Part shown: piece by piece, positions 17,450 through 25,606 of the stretch
How positions within the stretch are numbered: the first letter of the stretch is position 1
How the letters are laid out: each line of letters begins with the position of its first letter
DNA from: Chloroflexota bacterium
GTDB taxonomy: Bacteria > Chloroflexota > Limnocylindria > Limnocylindrales > CSP1-4
Length of the DNA stretch: 64,000 bases
Reading direction: 5' to 3'
Assembly (NCBI GenBank): GCA_003141455.1
Contig: PLMA01000067.1
Location: 163,568 to 227,567, forward strand
Translations under genes and position numbers: made by a program
The notes under the pieces: generated by a model
Databases searched by the model: none
What the model saw: only the letters and a program-made list of their open reading frames with translations
What the model was told of the DNA's origin: nothing

Positions 17450-19342
17450 TCACCCTGGGCTGGCCTCCGCGGCTGTCCCGATCAATACGACTCGGACATC
17501 GCCGGTCTTCAGGTCGTCGCCGGTGAATTCCAGCTCGACCTTCCCATTTGCCACGGCGGCGATGGCACGGACCGACGCCGGCTCCGACCGGCGCCCGAGC
17601 TTCCACGCGGGGCCCACGATGGCCGCGTAGCGGCCCGGGGGCGGCAGCGAAACCGGCAGCTCGAACTCGATATCCACGGCCGAGTCCTTCGGCTCGCCGG
17701 TCAACCGGCCCGTGACCCCGACCGAGCGGCCAAGCAGGCTGCGCGCTCCCGCCAGGTCGCCGACCGAGATGCGGCGCCTGATCTCTGAGCTGCGGACCTG
17801 CTCGCCGTCGGAGAGGAAAGACGACACTACGGTCACCGCGAAGCCCGTCTTCTCGCCCAACGCCGTGAGCGTCGAAGGAGTGCCGCCGCGCTCGAAGCCA
17901 AAGGCTGCATCGGGGGTCATGACGAAGCCGGCGAGGTCCACCCGCTCCCGGATGGTGGCCACGAAGGCGTCGTATGGGGTGGTGCGAAGGGCATGGTCGA
18001 AGTGCTGGACGACGGTGACTTCGACGCCGGCAGCCTCGAGGCGCACGAGGCGCTCGTCCGGGTCGCACAGGAGCGGCGGCGCCATGCCCTCGATCAACTC
18101 CTCGGGATGGGCGTCGAAGGTGATCACCGCCGGGCGCGCCTCCGCGCGTTGAGCGGCGCGTCGAAGCTCGCGCAGCAGGTACTGGTGACCGCGGTGAAGG
18201 CCGTCGAAGACGCCCACCGCAAGATAGAGGCGGCCAAGCTCGGGTCCGAGGGCGTCTATGCCGGGCATAACCAGCATCCGATTGCGTCGGTCCACCACGC
18301 GCAGCCGCGGCTCCGTAGCATGAATGGCGCCGGACGGTGCTCCGCGAGCCGCCCCTTCCGCGCCGTCGGATCCGCCCTCGGTTCCACGCGGACCGGCTGT
18401 GGCGCCGGCAGGCGGCGGAGCGGCCACGAAGATCTTGTCCGGCACGAGCCTGCCGCTCTTCCACGAGCCTACGCCAATCAAGGCTCGATCCTCGGCCAGC
18501 AGCCGGACGCGAGCTCCGTCCTCGAGGCTTATCCGATGGGCCGGCTTCACTTGCTGACCGCGTGAGGCGGCAGCCACTTCGGCGTCGGTCAGCACGGCCT
18601 CCGCGATCCCCTCCAGCCCGGCGTCGATGGGAAGTGCAAGCGCGGCCAGCGCCGCGGGCCCTTCGGCGGCCGCCCCGCGGATCTCGTCGAGGGAGTACGC
18701 GGCCGCCAGGCGGAACGGCCCACTGGCCGTCCGCGTCAACGCTCCGAGGTAGGCACCGCACCCCAGCCGCTCCCCGAGGTCCCGGGCGAGCGACCGGATG
18801 TAGGTCCCGGCGCCGCACTCGACTTCCAGAACGGCCATCGGGCGGTCGGGATCGGAGGCGTCCCACTCCTCCAACTCCAGCCGGTGGATCGTCACCGCTC
18901 GCGGCGGGAGCTCCAGAGGCTTCCCCTGCCTGGCGAGTCGATAGGCTCGTCTGCCGCCGACCTTGAGGGCGCTGTACGTCGGCGGTCGCTGCTGGATGGG
19001 TCCGCGGAACTCGGCCAGCGCCGACTCGACGGCCTCGCGCGTGGGGGCGGCCCCCGAGCCGGGCACGAGCTCACCGTCGCGATCGTCTGTATCAGAGCTG
19101 GACCCGAAGCAGACCGTGGCCCGGTAGGCCTTCGTGTCGCCCATGTGGTACTCGACCAGCCGCGTCGCCAGACCCAGGAAGACCGGCAGGACGCCCGAGG
19201 CGAAGGGGTCGAGAGTCCCGCCGTGGCCCACCCGGCGCGTCCCCGTCAGGCGACGAACCAGGGCAACGACGTCGTGCGAAGTGAAACCCGGATCCTTCGC
19301 GACGACCAGGATCCCGTCCATGCCGCGCGGGCGATCCGACAC
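17450..19342 (-). CDS. truB: TruB-RibF fusion: tRNA pseudouridine-55 synthase joined to FAD synthetase
   Basis: A single 630-residue frame. Residues 8-308 are TruB, which makes pseudouridine 55 in tRNA: catalytic Asp45 in GHGGTLDPFASG, then RPPTYSALKVGG and a PUA-like end. A low-complexity linker (309-355) joins it to a RibF N-terminal domain (373-539), the FMN adenylyltransferase, with GVFDGLHRGH (377-386), ITFDAHPEE and RSSEIRRRI. The last 90 residues sit where riboflavin kinase should be but lack its GFPTAN-type motif and look degenerate. So the second half may only make FAD from FMN. It starts three bases after nrnA stops, in the usual nusA-infB-rbfA-nrnA-truB-ribF order. An internal ATG near 18277 has no good ribosome site, so I read this as a true fusion. 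Confidence 0.92.
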   Translation of the reverse strand: MSDRPRGMDGILVVAKDPGFTSHDVVALVRRLTGTRRVGHGGTLDPFASGVLPVFLGLATRLVEYHMGDTKAYRATVCFGSSSDTDDRDGELVPGSGAAPTREAVESALAEFRGPIQQRPPTYSALKVGGRRAYRLARQGKPLELPPRAVTIHRLELEEWDASDPDRPMAVLEVECGAGTYIRSLARDLGERLGCGAYLGALTRTASGPFRLAAAYSLDEIRGAAAEGPAALAALALPIDAGLEGIAEAVLTDAEVAAASRGQQVKPAHRISLEDGARVRLLAEDRALIGVGSWKSGRLVPDKIFVAAPPPAGATAGPRGTEGGSDGAEGAARGAPSGAIHATEPRLRVVDRRNRMLVMPGIDALGPELGRLYLAVGVFDGLHRGHQYLLRELRRAAQRAEARPAVITFDAHPEELIEGMAPPLLCDPDERLVRLEAAGVEVTVVQHFDHALRTTPYDAFVATIRERVDLAGFVMTPDAAFGFERGGTPSTLTALGEKTGFAVTVVSSFLSDGEQVRSSEIRRRISVGDLAGARSLLGRSVGVTGRLTGEPKDSAVDIEFELPVSLPPPGRYAAIVGPAWKLGRRSEPASVRAIAAVANGKVELEFTGDDLKTGDVRVVLIGTAAEASPG

Positions 19343-19345
19343 CGG

Positions 19346-20380
19346 CTAGCGCTCCACCGCCGCGACGAGCTCGGCCGCCCGCGCCAGAACGGCCCGGCGT
19401 GCCTCCTCGAGCGGCAGTTGCAGCGTGGCTCCGGCCGCCCGAGCGTGCCCGCCCCCGCCGAACGAGCCGGTCAGGACGGTCGCGTCCACGCCGCCGTCGC
19501 GCGTTCGGACGCTGACGCGTGTGGCGCCGTCGGCTTCCTTGAAGAGGATCGAGGCCTCAGAGGTCTCCGATTGCCCGAGCAGGTCGACGAGGCCCTCGGA
19601 TTCGGCCGGATCCGCACCGCTTGCCGCAAGATCGGCGAGCTCGAGCGTTGACCAGACGAGCCGACCGTCCAGGTCCGATTCCAGTCGTGCCAGCACGCGC
19701 CCAAAGAGGCACAGCTGTGTGTTCGGCTTGCTCCGGTAGAGGCGCCGGGCGATCTCACTAAGCGGCGCGCCGGCTTCGCGCAAAGCCGCGGCAACGACCA
19801 GAGTCCGCGGCGTCACGTTAGGGTGCTGGAAGTTGCCGGTGTCCATGACTACGCCACCGGCCAGAGCCGCGGCCAGCATCCCATCCCCAGCCGTGAGCGG
19901 CACTCCCAGGCGAAAGGCCAGCAACGTGACCATCTCGCAGGTGGCCGAGCTCGCCGGATCGACCCAATCCACCTCTCCGAAGTGCAGATTGGATATGTGG
20001 TGATCGATGTCGAGGATCGGGACGCGTCCGAACAGCTCGGCGTGGGTCTGCAGGATCGGCCCGACCCGCTCCAGCTCGCCGCAATCGCCGACGACGATCA
20101 GGTCGTACTCGATCGCCGGATCAGGCTCCTGGCGGAACCTCTCCATGCCGGCCAGAAAGGCATACATCGCCGGGACGGGATCGGCGCAAACGGGCGTCGC
20201 CACTCCCCCGCCCGCTTCGACGAGCAGGCTGATTGCCAGGACCGAGCCGAGTGCGTCCGCCTCTGGGTTCTCGTGGCAGACCGTCAGAACTCGGCGCGCG
20301 GACCGGAGCCGCTGGATCACGGCCTCGGGGACGGCCGCAGCATAGGCGGACAGGTTCACGCTCGGATCGAGCTGGCTCAA
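19346..20380 (-). CDS. nrnA: NrnA-like DHH-family nano-RNase/pAp phosphatase
   Basis: A 344-residue bifunctional oligoribonuclease and pAp phosphatase that finishes RNA decay by degrading 2-5-mers. It has the DHH motif DIDHHISNLHFGE and the DHHA1 motif GGGGHARAAGA. The first metal motif reads HENPEADALGS, with Glu where most relatives have Asp; the effect is unknown. Start is TTG 20380, overlapping the rbfA stop as TTGA, with GGAGG five bases upstream. The longer open frame inside rbfA is not conserved. The place between rbfA and truB is standard. Confidence 0.9.
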   Translation of the reverse strand: MSQLDPSVNLSAYAAAVPEAVIQRLRSARRVLTVCHENPEADALGSVLAISLLVEAGGGVATPVCADPVPAMYAFLAGMERFRQEPDPAIEYDLIVVGDCGELERVGPILQTHAELFGRVPILDIDHHISNLHFGEVDWVDPASSATCEMVTLLAFRLGVPLTAGDGMLAAALAGGVVMDTGNFQHPNVTPRTLVVAAALREAGAPLSEIARRLYRSKPNTQLCLFGRVLARLESDLDGRLVWSTLELADLAASGADPAESEGLVDLLGQSETSEASILFKEADGATRVSVRTRDGGVDATVLTGSFGGGGHARAAGATLQLPLEEARRAVLARAAELVAAVER

Positions 20381-20964
20381 CGGGGCCTCCGCGTGGACGA
20401 ACCCTTGGTCGGCCGGGCGCCCGGACCCGGGCCGCCCCTGCCTCGCTCGGGACCGCGATCTGATCCGCGCTCCTGGCCACGATCCGGCCGCCACGCTCGC
20501 TTCTTCCGAGGGGTCGGGCCGGCTTGAGGCACCGTCTCTTCAGGCTCGACGTCGCCTTCGTGGGGCAGCCTCGGAACCGGAGTAGGCAGCGACTCTCCGG
20601 TCGTGCCGACATCCTCCGGTACCCGGCCCGCCTCCAGATCGTTGATGATCTGGAGGACGCGGGTGCCACGCACCAGGGAGTCGTCCAGCCGGACATCCAG
20701 CTCGGGAATCCGGCGCAGACGGATCTTCTGGCCGAGGCCCCGGCGGATGTACGGCATGGCCCGTCGCAGCCCCGCGAGCGCCTCTTTGCGTCGCTCGTCC
20801 GAACCGATGACGCTGACCCAGACGCGGGCATGGGAAAGGTCGGGGGCGGTTTCGACCTTGGTGACGGTGACGAAACCAATACCCGGGTCGGTCACCTCAC
20901 GCTCCAGCGCCTGACCGATCTCCTGGCGCAGAAGCTCGTCGATTCTCTGCGTTCGCTGTGTCAT
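20377..20964 (-). CDS. rbfA: Ribosome-binding factor A
   Basis: A 195-residue KH-type factor for late 30S maturation and cold adaptation. The family core fills residues 1-115 (RIDELLRQEIGQALEREV, ARVWVSVIGSDERRKEALAGL in two parts, IPELDVRLDDSL). The last 80 residues are a charged Pro/Gly/Arg-rich extension not found in the core family, possibly RNA-binding. It sits 19 bases after infB and overlaps nrnA. Confidence 0.93.
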   Translation of the reverse strand: MTQRTQRIDELLRQEIGQALEREVTDPGIGFVTVTKVETAPDLSHARVWVSVIGSDERRKEALAGLRRAMPYIRRGLGQKIRLRRIPELDVRLDDSLVRGTRVLQIINDLEAGRVPEDVGTTGESLPTPVPRLPHEGDVEPEETVPQAGPTPRKKRAWRPDRGQERGSDRGPERGRGGPGPGARPTKGSSTRRPR

Positions 20965-20983
20965 CGAGGCTGGCCTCTCCGGC

Positions 20984-22891
20984 TCAACCGGCCGCCCGGC
21001 TCACCATTTGCTGGGTGAAGCACTCGATGATGTCACCTTCGATCAAGTTATTAGAACCGGCCAGGCCGATTCCGCATTCGAAGGTGGTCGCGACTTCTCG
21101 AACGTCGTCGCGGAAGCGGCGCAGGGACTCGATCCTGTCGGTCAGGACGACCTTGCCGCCCCTCCAGACGCGGGCCCCGCCGCCGCGGACGATGCGTCCA
21201 TCGGTGACGTAACAGCCGGCGATCACAGCGACCTTGCCCACCTTGAAGATCTGGCGGACTTCGGCTCGGCCTTCGACCGTCTCGACCTGCTCGGGCTCGA
21301 GCATGCCGCGGAGGGCCGCCGAGATGTCATCGGTCAGCTTGTAAATGATGTCGTACTGGCGAACGTCGACCTTCTCCGACTCGGCCGCCCGGCGGGCAGT
21401 GTCCGTGACCTTCGTGCTGAAGGCCACGACAATTGCGTCCGAAGCGGCGGCCAGCATGATGTCGTTGTCGGTGACGTCGCCCGCGGCCTCATGCAGCACG
21501 TTGATCCGGACCTCGTCCGTCGAGAGCTGCTGCAGGGCGTGGGTTATGGCGCCGAGCGAGCCCGAAACGTCCGTCTTGAGGATGATCCGGAGCTCCTTGG
21601 TCTGGCCGGCCTGGATCTGGGCGTAGAGATCCTCGAGGGTGGCTCGGCCGCTCCCTTCGGAGCGGGCAGCGGTCGCGGTACGCCGCTCCTCCACCATGGT
21701 CCGAGCGGTCTTCTCGTCCGCGACGACGCGCAGGATGTCGCCGGCCTGCGGGACGTCCGCCAGACCGAGGACCACGGCCGGGCTCGACGGACCGGCCTTG
21801 GTGATGCGCTTGCCGAGACCGTTCTCCAGGGCGCGAACCTTGCCATAGGTCTCGCCGACGACGATGACGTCGCCGACCCGCAATGTCCCCGTCGAGACCA
21901 GGGCAGTCGCCACCGGGCCGCGTCCCTTGTCCAGCTCCGCCTCGACGATCGTGCCGATAGCGGGACGCTTGGGATTGGCCTTCAGCTCCAGAAGGTCCGC
22001 TACGAGGATGATCATCTCGAGCAGCTCATCCAGGCCCGTCCGCGCTTTCGCGGAGACCGCCACCATCGGGACGTCGCCGCCGTACTCCTCGACGACGACG
22101 CCGGCCTCCGCCAGACCGTTCTTGACCCGGTCCGGGTTGGCGTCCGGCTTGTCGATCTTGTTGAGAGCGATGACGATCGGCACCTTGGCGGCGCGGGCGT
22201 GGTCGATTGCCTCGAGGGTCTGTGGCATGACGCCATCGTCCGCGGCGACGACTACCACCGCGATGTCCGTGACTTTGGCGCCGCGGGCACGCATGGCCGT
22301 GAAGGCCTCATGGCCCGGGGTATCCAGGAAGACGATATGGCGGCCGTCCTTGACCACTTCGCTCGCGCCGATGTGCTGAGTGATGCCGCCGCGCTCGCCG
22401 GCGGCGACCTTCGTCGTGCGGATGGCGTCGAGAAGCGACGTCTTGCCATGGTCGACGTGACCCATGACCGTCACGATCGGAGCGCGCGGCTGTAGGAGCG
22501 ACGGGTCGTCCTCCTCGAAGAGCTGCTCCTTGGTGGCGGCGCTGACCGGGGCCGTCTCGGCGGCCGTGCCGTCGGAACCGGCGGTCGAACCTGCTGCGAC
22601 CGCCTCCGCGACTTCGTAGCCGAGCTCCTCCGCCACGAGCGAGGCGGTCTCCCGATCTATCCCCTGGTTGATATTGGCGAAGATGCCGCTTTTGATCAGC
22701 TCGCGAATCACATCGGCAGGGTTGACGCCGAGCATGTCGGCGAGGTCCTTGACGGTGATGCTCGACGGCAGCTCGATCGCTCCGCGTTCGCGCGGATCGC
22801 CGACCGGCGCCACTCCCGGGACTCCATTGTCGCGGCGCGGTGGCTTGCGAGGTCCACGCCGGCCCCTCGTACCGCTCCTACTCTTGGCCAC
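20984..22891 (-). CDS. infB: Translation initiation factor IF-2
   Basis: A 635-residue GTPase that brings initiator tRNA to the 30S subunit. One IF2-N domain (about 42-95), then G1 GHVDHGKT (144-151), DTPGHEAF, NKIDKPD, and the C-terminal tRNA-binding domains ending EGDIIECFTQQ. The N-terminal region is short, about 140 residues, compared with E. coli IF-2. It overlaps ylxR by 14 bases. Confidence 0.98.
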   Translation of the reverse strand: MAKSRSGTRGRRGPRKPPRRDNGVPGVAPVGDPRERGAIELPSSITVKDLADMLGVNPADVIRELIKSGIFANINQGIDRETASLVAEELGYEVAEAVAAGSTAGSDGTAAETAPVSAATKEQLFEEDDPSLLQPRAPIVTVMGHVDHGKTSLLDAIRTTKVAAGERGGITQHIGASEVVKDGRHIVFLDTPGHEAFTAMRARGAKVTDIAVVVVAADDGVMPQTLEAIDHARAAKVPIVIALNKIDKPDANPDRVKNGLAEAGVVVEEYGGDVPMVAVSAKARTGLDELLEMIILVADLLELKANPKRPAIGTIVEAELDKGRGPVATALVSTGTLRVGDVIVVGETYGKVRALENGLGKRITKAGPSSPAVVLGLADVPQAGDILRVVADEKTARTMVEERRTATAARSEGSGRATLEDLYAQIQAGQTKELRIILKTDVSGSLGAITHALQQLSTDEVRINVLHEAAGDVTDNDIMLAAASDAIVVAFSTKVTDTARRAAESEKVDVRQYDIIYKLTDDISAALRGMLEPEQVETVEGRAEVRQIFKVGKVAVIAGCYVTDGRIVRGGGARVWRGGKVVLTDRIESLRRFRDDVREVATTFECGIGLAGSNNLIEGDIIECFTQQMVSRAAG

Positions 22892-23183
22892 CGCTGTCTC
22901 CTTCTTCGATCCCGCTCGCCTCCCCGGTTAGTTCGGCCCGGAGCTCGGCCGGGATGGGCACCCCAAGCGCGCGCTCCAGCGAGCCTCTGTCAAATGCCAC
23001 CCTGCGGCACTCTTCACTGTTGCATACATAGGCGCCCCGGCCGTCCATCTTGCCCGTTGGATCCACGACGACGCGGCCGTCCGGCGTCCTCACGACCCGC
23101 CGCAGGTCGCGCTTCTGCCGCGCCGTCCGACAGACGATGCAGGACCTGGTCGGAAACCGCCGCGGAGGCGCGCCCCGGGCTAC
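22878..23183 (-). CDS. ylxR: YlxR RNA-binding protein (DUF448), non-canonical start
   Basis: Small protein with the YlxR fold: RSCIVCRTARQKRDLRRVV, then VVVDPTGKMDGRGAYVC and a helix. Relatives bind RNA and, in Clostridia and Bacillus, affect RNase P. The first ATG/GTG/TTG in frame is GTG 23093, but that lies after the conserved CIVC motif. The homologous frame continues upstream without a stop, so translation must begin earlier. A GTA at 23183 overlaps the nusA stop as GTAG and has GGGGAGG seven bases before it. GTA, another rare start, or a -1 frameshift from nusA are the options. I give the GTA as the likely left boundary of the protein. The place between nusA and infB is typical. Confidence 0.75.
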   Translation of the reverse strand, partial: VARGAPPRRFPTRSCIVCRTARQKRDLRRVVRTPDGRVVVDPTGKMDGRGAYVCNSEECRRVAFDRGSLERALGVPIPAELRAELTGEASGIEEGDSGGQE

Positions 23184-24643
23184 GGGGATACCTCCCCGTC
23201 GCCGGCCGGCTCGGCCGGCACGGCCTTTCGGCGCTTGGGCTTGACCGGTGCTGCTGGTGTCGTTTCGGCAGATGGGGCAGCAGCGGGTTCGGCCTCGGCC
23301 GCGGGCTCGGGCTCGGCCGGCACGGCCTTTCGGCGCTTGGGCTTGGCCGGTGCTGCTGGTGTCGTTTCGGCAGATGGGGCAGCAGCGGGCTCGGCCTCGG
23401 CCGCGGGCTCGGGCACGGACGGCGCCGCCTTCCGCCGCTTGGGCTTGGCCGGTGCTTCCGGTGTCGCGTCAGCCGGCTGAGCGGCGACCGACTCCGACTC
23501 CGGTGCGGGAGTCGATTCTGGAGCTGCTGCCTCGGTCGTCGTCGCCTCCGCGGCATCGGCGGCCCCGGCTGTCTCGAGCAATCTACCCTCCGCCTCCGCC
23601 TTGGCCGCCTCGGCGACTGAGACGTCGCTGCGAATATCGATCCGCCAGCCGGTCAGCTTGGCCGCGAGCCGGGCATTCTGGCCTTCGCGTCCGATTGCCA
23701 GCGACAGCATTCGCTCTGGCACCACCACGTTGGCGATGCGGTGCTCCTCGTCGATCCGGACCTCGATGACCTGGGCCGGGCTCAAGGCCTTGGCCACGAA
23801 GGTCGAGGCATCCTCGGACCACTCGATCACGTCTATCTTCTCGCCGCCTAGCTCCGCGACGACGGCCTGGACGCGCGCCCCGCGCTGGCCGACTGTGGCA
23901 CCGACCGGATCGAGACCAGGCTGGCGCGACGCGACGGCCACCTTGGAGCGGCTGCCGGCTTCGCGCGCGATGGCCTTGATCTCGACCGTCCCGGCGTGAA
24001 CCTCCGGTACTTCGAGCTCGAACAGGCGGCGCAGGAAGCCCTTGTGGGTCCGGCTGACGTAGATCTGCGGTCCCTTCGCGCTGCGACGAACCTCCAGGAC
24101 ATAGGCCTTGACGTTCTGGCCGATGCGGTAGTGCTCGAGCGGCGATTGCTCGGTCGTAGCGAGGATCGCCTCGGCTTTGCCCACGTCCAGTACGATGGCC
24201 CGCGGCTCGACCCTTGAGACCGTGCCGGTGATCAGTTCGCCCTCGCGACTGGCGTACTGGTCGAAGACGACGTTTCGCTCCGCTTCGTGGAGCCGCTGCA
24301 GAACGACCTGCTTGGCGGTCTGGGCGTGAATACGACCGAAGGCTTCCTGGTCCAGCTGCTCGGTCTCGACTAGATCGCCGATCTCGGCGCCGGGCTGGTG
24401 GGCCTGGGCATCTGCAACGGTCATCTGGGTGGTGGGATCGTCGATCTCTTCCACGACCAGGCGGGCCCGAAAGACCCGGACCTTGCCCGATTCGGCGTCG
24501 ATGCGGACCTGGATATCCTCGTCGCCGGCGACGCGCCGGTAGGCGGACTGGATCGCCTCCTCCACGGTCCGAACGAGCTGCTCGCGCGAGACGCCCTTCT
24601 CAGCGTTCAGCTGAAGGAGGGCGCCGACGAAATCTCGACTCAT
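23180..24643 (-). CDS. nusA: Transcription termination/antitermination factor NusA with repeat tail
   Basis: A 487-residue RNA polymerase-binding factor. The N-terminal polymerase-binding domain (1-125), S1 (about 130-200) and two KH domains (about 230-350; [21 protein letters not shown] split across them) are intact. The acidic repeats of E. coli NusA are missing. Instead residues about 390-487 form an Ala/Pro/Glu tail with three KPKRRKA blocks 34 residues apart, encoded by a 102-base tandem repeat. It leads the nusA-ylxR-infB-rbfA-nrnA-truB/ribF operon, with a clear promoter and a leader hairpin upstream. Confidence 0.95.
   Translation of the reverse strand: MSRDFVGALLQLNAEKGVSREQLVRTVEEAIQSAYRRVAGDEDIQVRIDAESGKVRVFRARLVVEEIDDPTTQMTVADAQAHQPGAEIGDLVETEQLDQEAFGRIHAQTAKQVVLQRLHEAERNVVFDQYASREGELITGTVSRVEPRAIVLDVGKAEAILATTEQSPLEHYRIGQNVKAYVLEVRRSAKGPQIYVSRTHKGFLRRLFELEVPEVHAGTVEIKAIAREAGSRSKVAVASRQPGLDPVGATVGQRGARVQAVVAELGGEKIDVIEWSEDASTFVAKALSPAQVIEVRIDEEHRIANVVVPERMLSLAIGREGQNARLAAKLTGWRIDIRSDVSVAEAAKAEAEGRLLETAGAADAAEATTTEAAAPESTPAPESESVAAQPADATPEAPAKPKRRKAAPSVPEPAAEAEPAAAPSAETTPAAPAKPKRRKAVPAEPEPAAEAEPAAAPSAETTPAAPVKPKRRKAVPAEPAGDGEVSP
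23217..23468. repeat. 102-bp tandem repeat inside nusA
   Basis: Two nearly identical 102-base units (23217-23318 and 23319-23420) and a diverged partial third (23421-23468). The period is exactly 34 codons, so the frame is kept and each unit encodes an Ala/Pro/Glu stretch with a basic KPKRRK block. It looks like recent slippage or unequal exchange. Confidence 0.9.
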
Positions 24644-24699
24644 TGCGCGCCTCCCGTTCGTGCTTTCGGCCCTGGATCGTCCGTCCGATCACAACCGGT

Positions 24700-24728
24700 C
24701 AACAAAAGACGTGGGGGTCACCCACGTC
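24700..24728 (-). terminator. Terminator-like hairpin in the nusA leader
   Basis: Minus strand reads GACGTGGG-TGACC-CCCACGTC followed at once by TTTTGTT. The perfect eight-pair stem, short loop and U-run have the form of an intrinsic terminator, yet it lies only about 18 bases after the predicted transcription start and 65 bases before the nusA ATG. It may act as an attenuator for the nusA operon; autocontrol by NusA itself is an inference. Confidence 0.7.
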
Positions 24729-24752
24729 ACGAGCGGCCGGTAGATTACTGAG

Positions 24753-24781
24753 AGTATACACATCGCCCCCGGACCATCCAA
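24753..24781 (-). promoter_or_regulatory. Promoter of the nusA operon
   Basis: TTGGAT (24781-24776) and TATACT (24758-24753) are separated by exactly 17 bases, the best sigma-70-type promoter in the window. The start would be near 24746, giving a leader of about 100 bases that contains the hairpin at 24708-24728. Confidence 0.75.
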
Positions 24782-24870
24782 CGGTCGGTCGGGAGCGAGT
24801 AGGTGCGATCGGCCACTCCGGACCGGTGCCCCTGACCGGCCGGGAGGCTTTACTGTACTGATCGGGCGCG

Positions 24871-25449
24871 TCAGCCGCAGGGGGTCGTCTCGTCCGCCAG
24901 CACGTACCCACTGGAGCTCACGATGATGAAGTGGGCGTTCGGCGTGGAGCTGGTGACGATGTCCGGCCTCACGATCTGGCAGGCGATGCTTTCCGCCTGG
25001 CTTTCGTAGCCGGACGCCAGGTGGATCGTGAAGGTCGTCTGGCCGTTCACCCAGCTGAAATCGACGCTGCTGGCCCGCGGTCCCAGATCCTGGTCCAGCT
25101 TCACGTTCGTCTGGATGATGGGGACGAATAGAAAGGCGCAGCCGCCCACCAGCAAGACGATCAGTCCCGAGACGATCAGGGCGGCGATCAGGCAGCCGTG
25201 GCCCTTCTTCTGGGGCTGAGCAGACCAACCAGGCTGCCATCCACCCGGATACCCGGGCGGCGCTCCCCATCCGGGCTGGTTCGGCGGCGGCACGCCCCAT
25301 CCGGGCTGGGCAGGAGGTGGAGGCGCGCCCCAGCCAGGCTGATTCGGAGGCGGAGCGGCCCAGCCGGGCTGGTCCGGCGGCACCCCCGGTTGACCGGAAG
25401 ACGGCTCACCCGAGCCTTGCGGAGCGTTCGGATCTCGAGGTGACGTCAT
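24871..25449 (-). CDS. Single-pass membrane protein with Pro-Gly-Trp repeats, function unknown
   Basis: I do not recognise this 192-residue protein. The N-terminal 95 residues are Pro/Gly/Gln-rich with repeated QPGWGAPPP-like units (six or more PGW). One hydrophobic helix follows (GCLIAALIVSGLIVLLVGG), then a folded outer domain of about 75 residues with two Cys, one of them next to last. The order suggests a disordered cytoplasmic tail and a small extracellular domain. ATG 25449 has GGAGGGG a few bases upstream; the frame is open 91 codons further, but that part looks unrelated. It stands alone between the nusA promoter and the glycosyltransferase. Confidence 0.75.
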   Translation of the reverse strand: MTSPRDPNAPQGSGEPSSGQPGVPPDQPGWAAPPPNQPGWGAPPPPAQPGWGVPPPNQPGWGAPPGYPGGWQPGWSAQPQKKGHGCLIAALIVSGLIVLLVGGCAFLFVPIIQTNVKLDQDLGPRASSVDFSWVNGQTTFTIHLASGYESQAESIACQIVRPDIVTSSTPNAHFIIVSSSGYVLADETTPCG

Positions 25450-25606
25450 CGACCCCTCCAGCGACGGTGTGGGTATGCCACGAGACGGCTGGCACGAGTC
25501 TCGCCTGCCGGCTATGACGCCGTCGACCTCGAAGAGCCGCCGTCCGGCCCGGACGAGCTCGGGCGCCGCCGCCCGGACCTCGTCCCAGCGCGGTTGCTGG
25601 CTGCGC

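Noticed and set aside
15238-17526. Open frame of 762 codons on the plus strand
   Set aside because: It lies opposite acsA, follows its codon periodicity and has Arg/His/Asp-rich low-information sequence; acsA is homologous along its whole length.
23217-23468. CRISPR-like repeated block
   Set aside because: Units are contiguous, 102 bases long, in frame and coding; there are no spacers.
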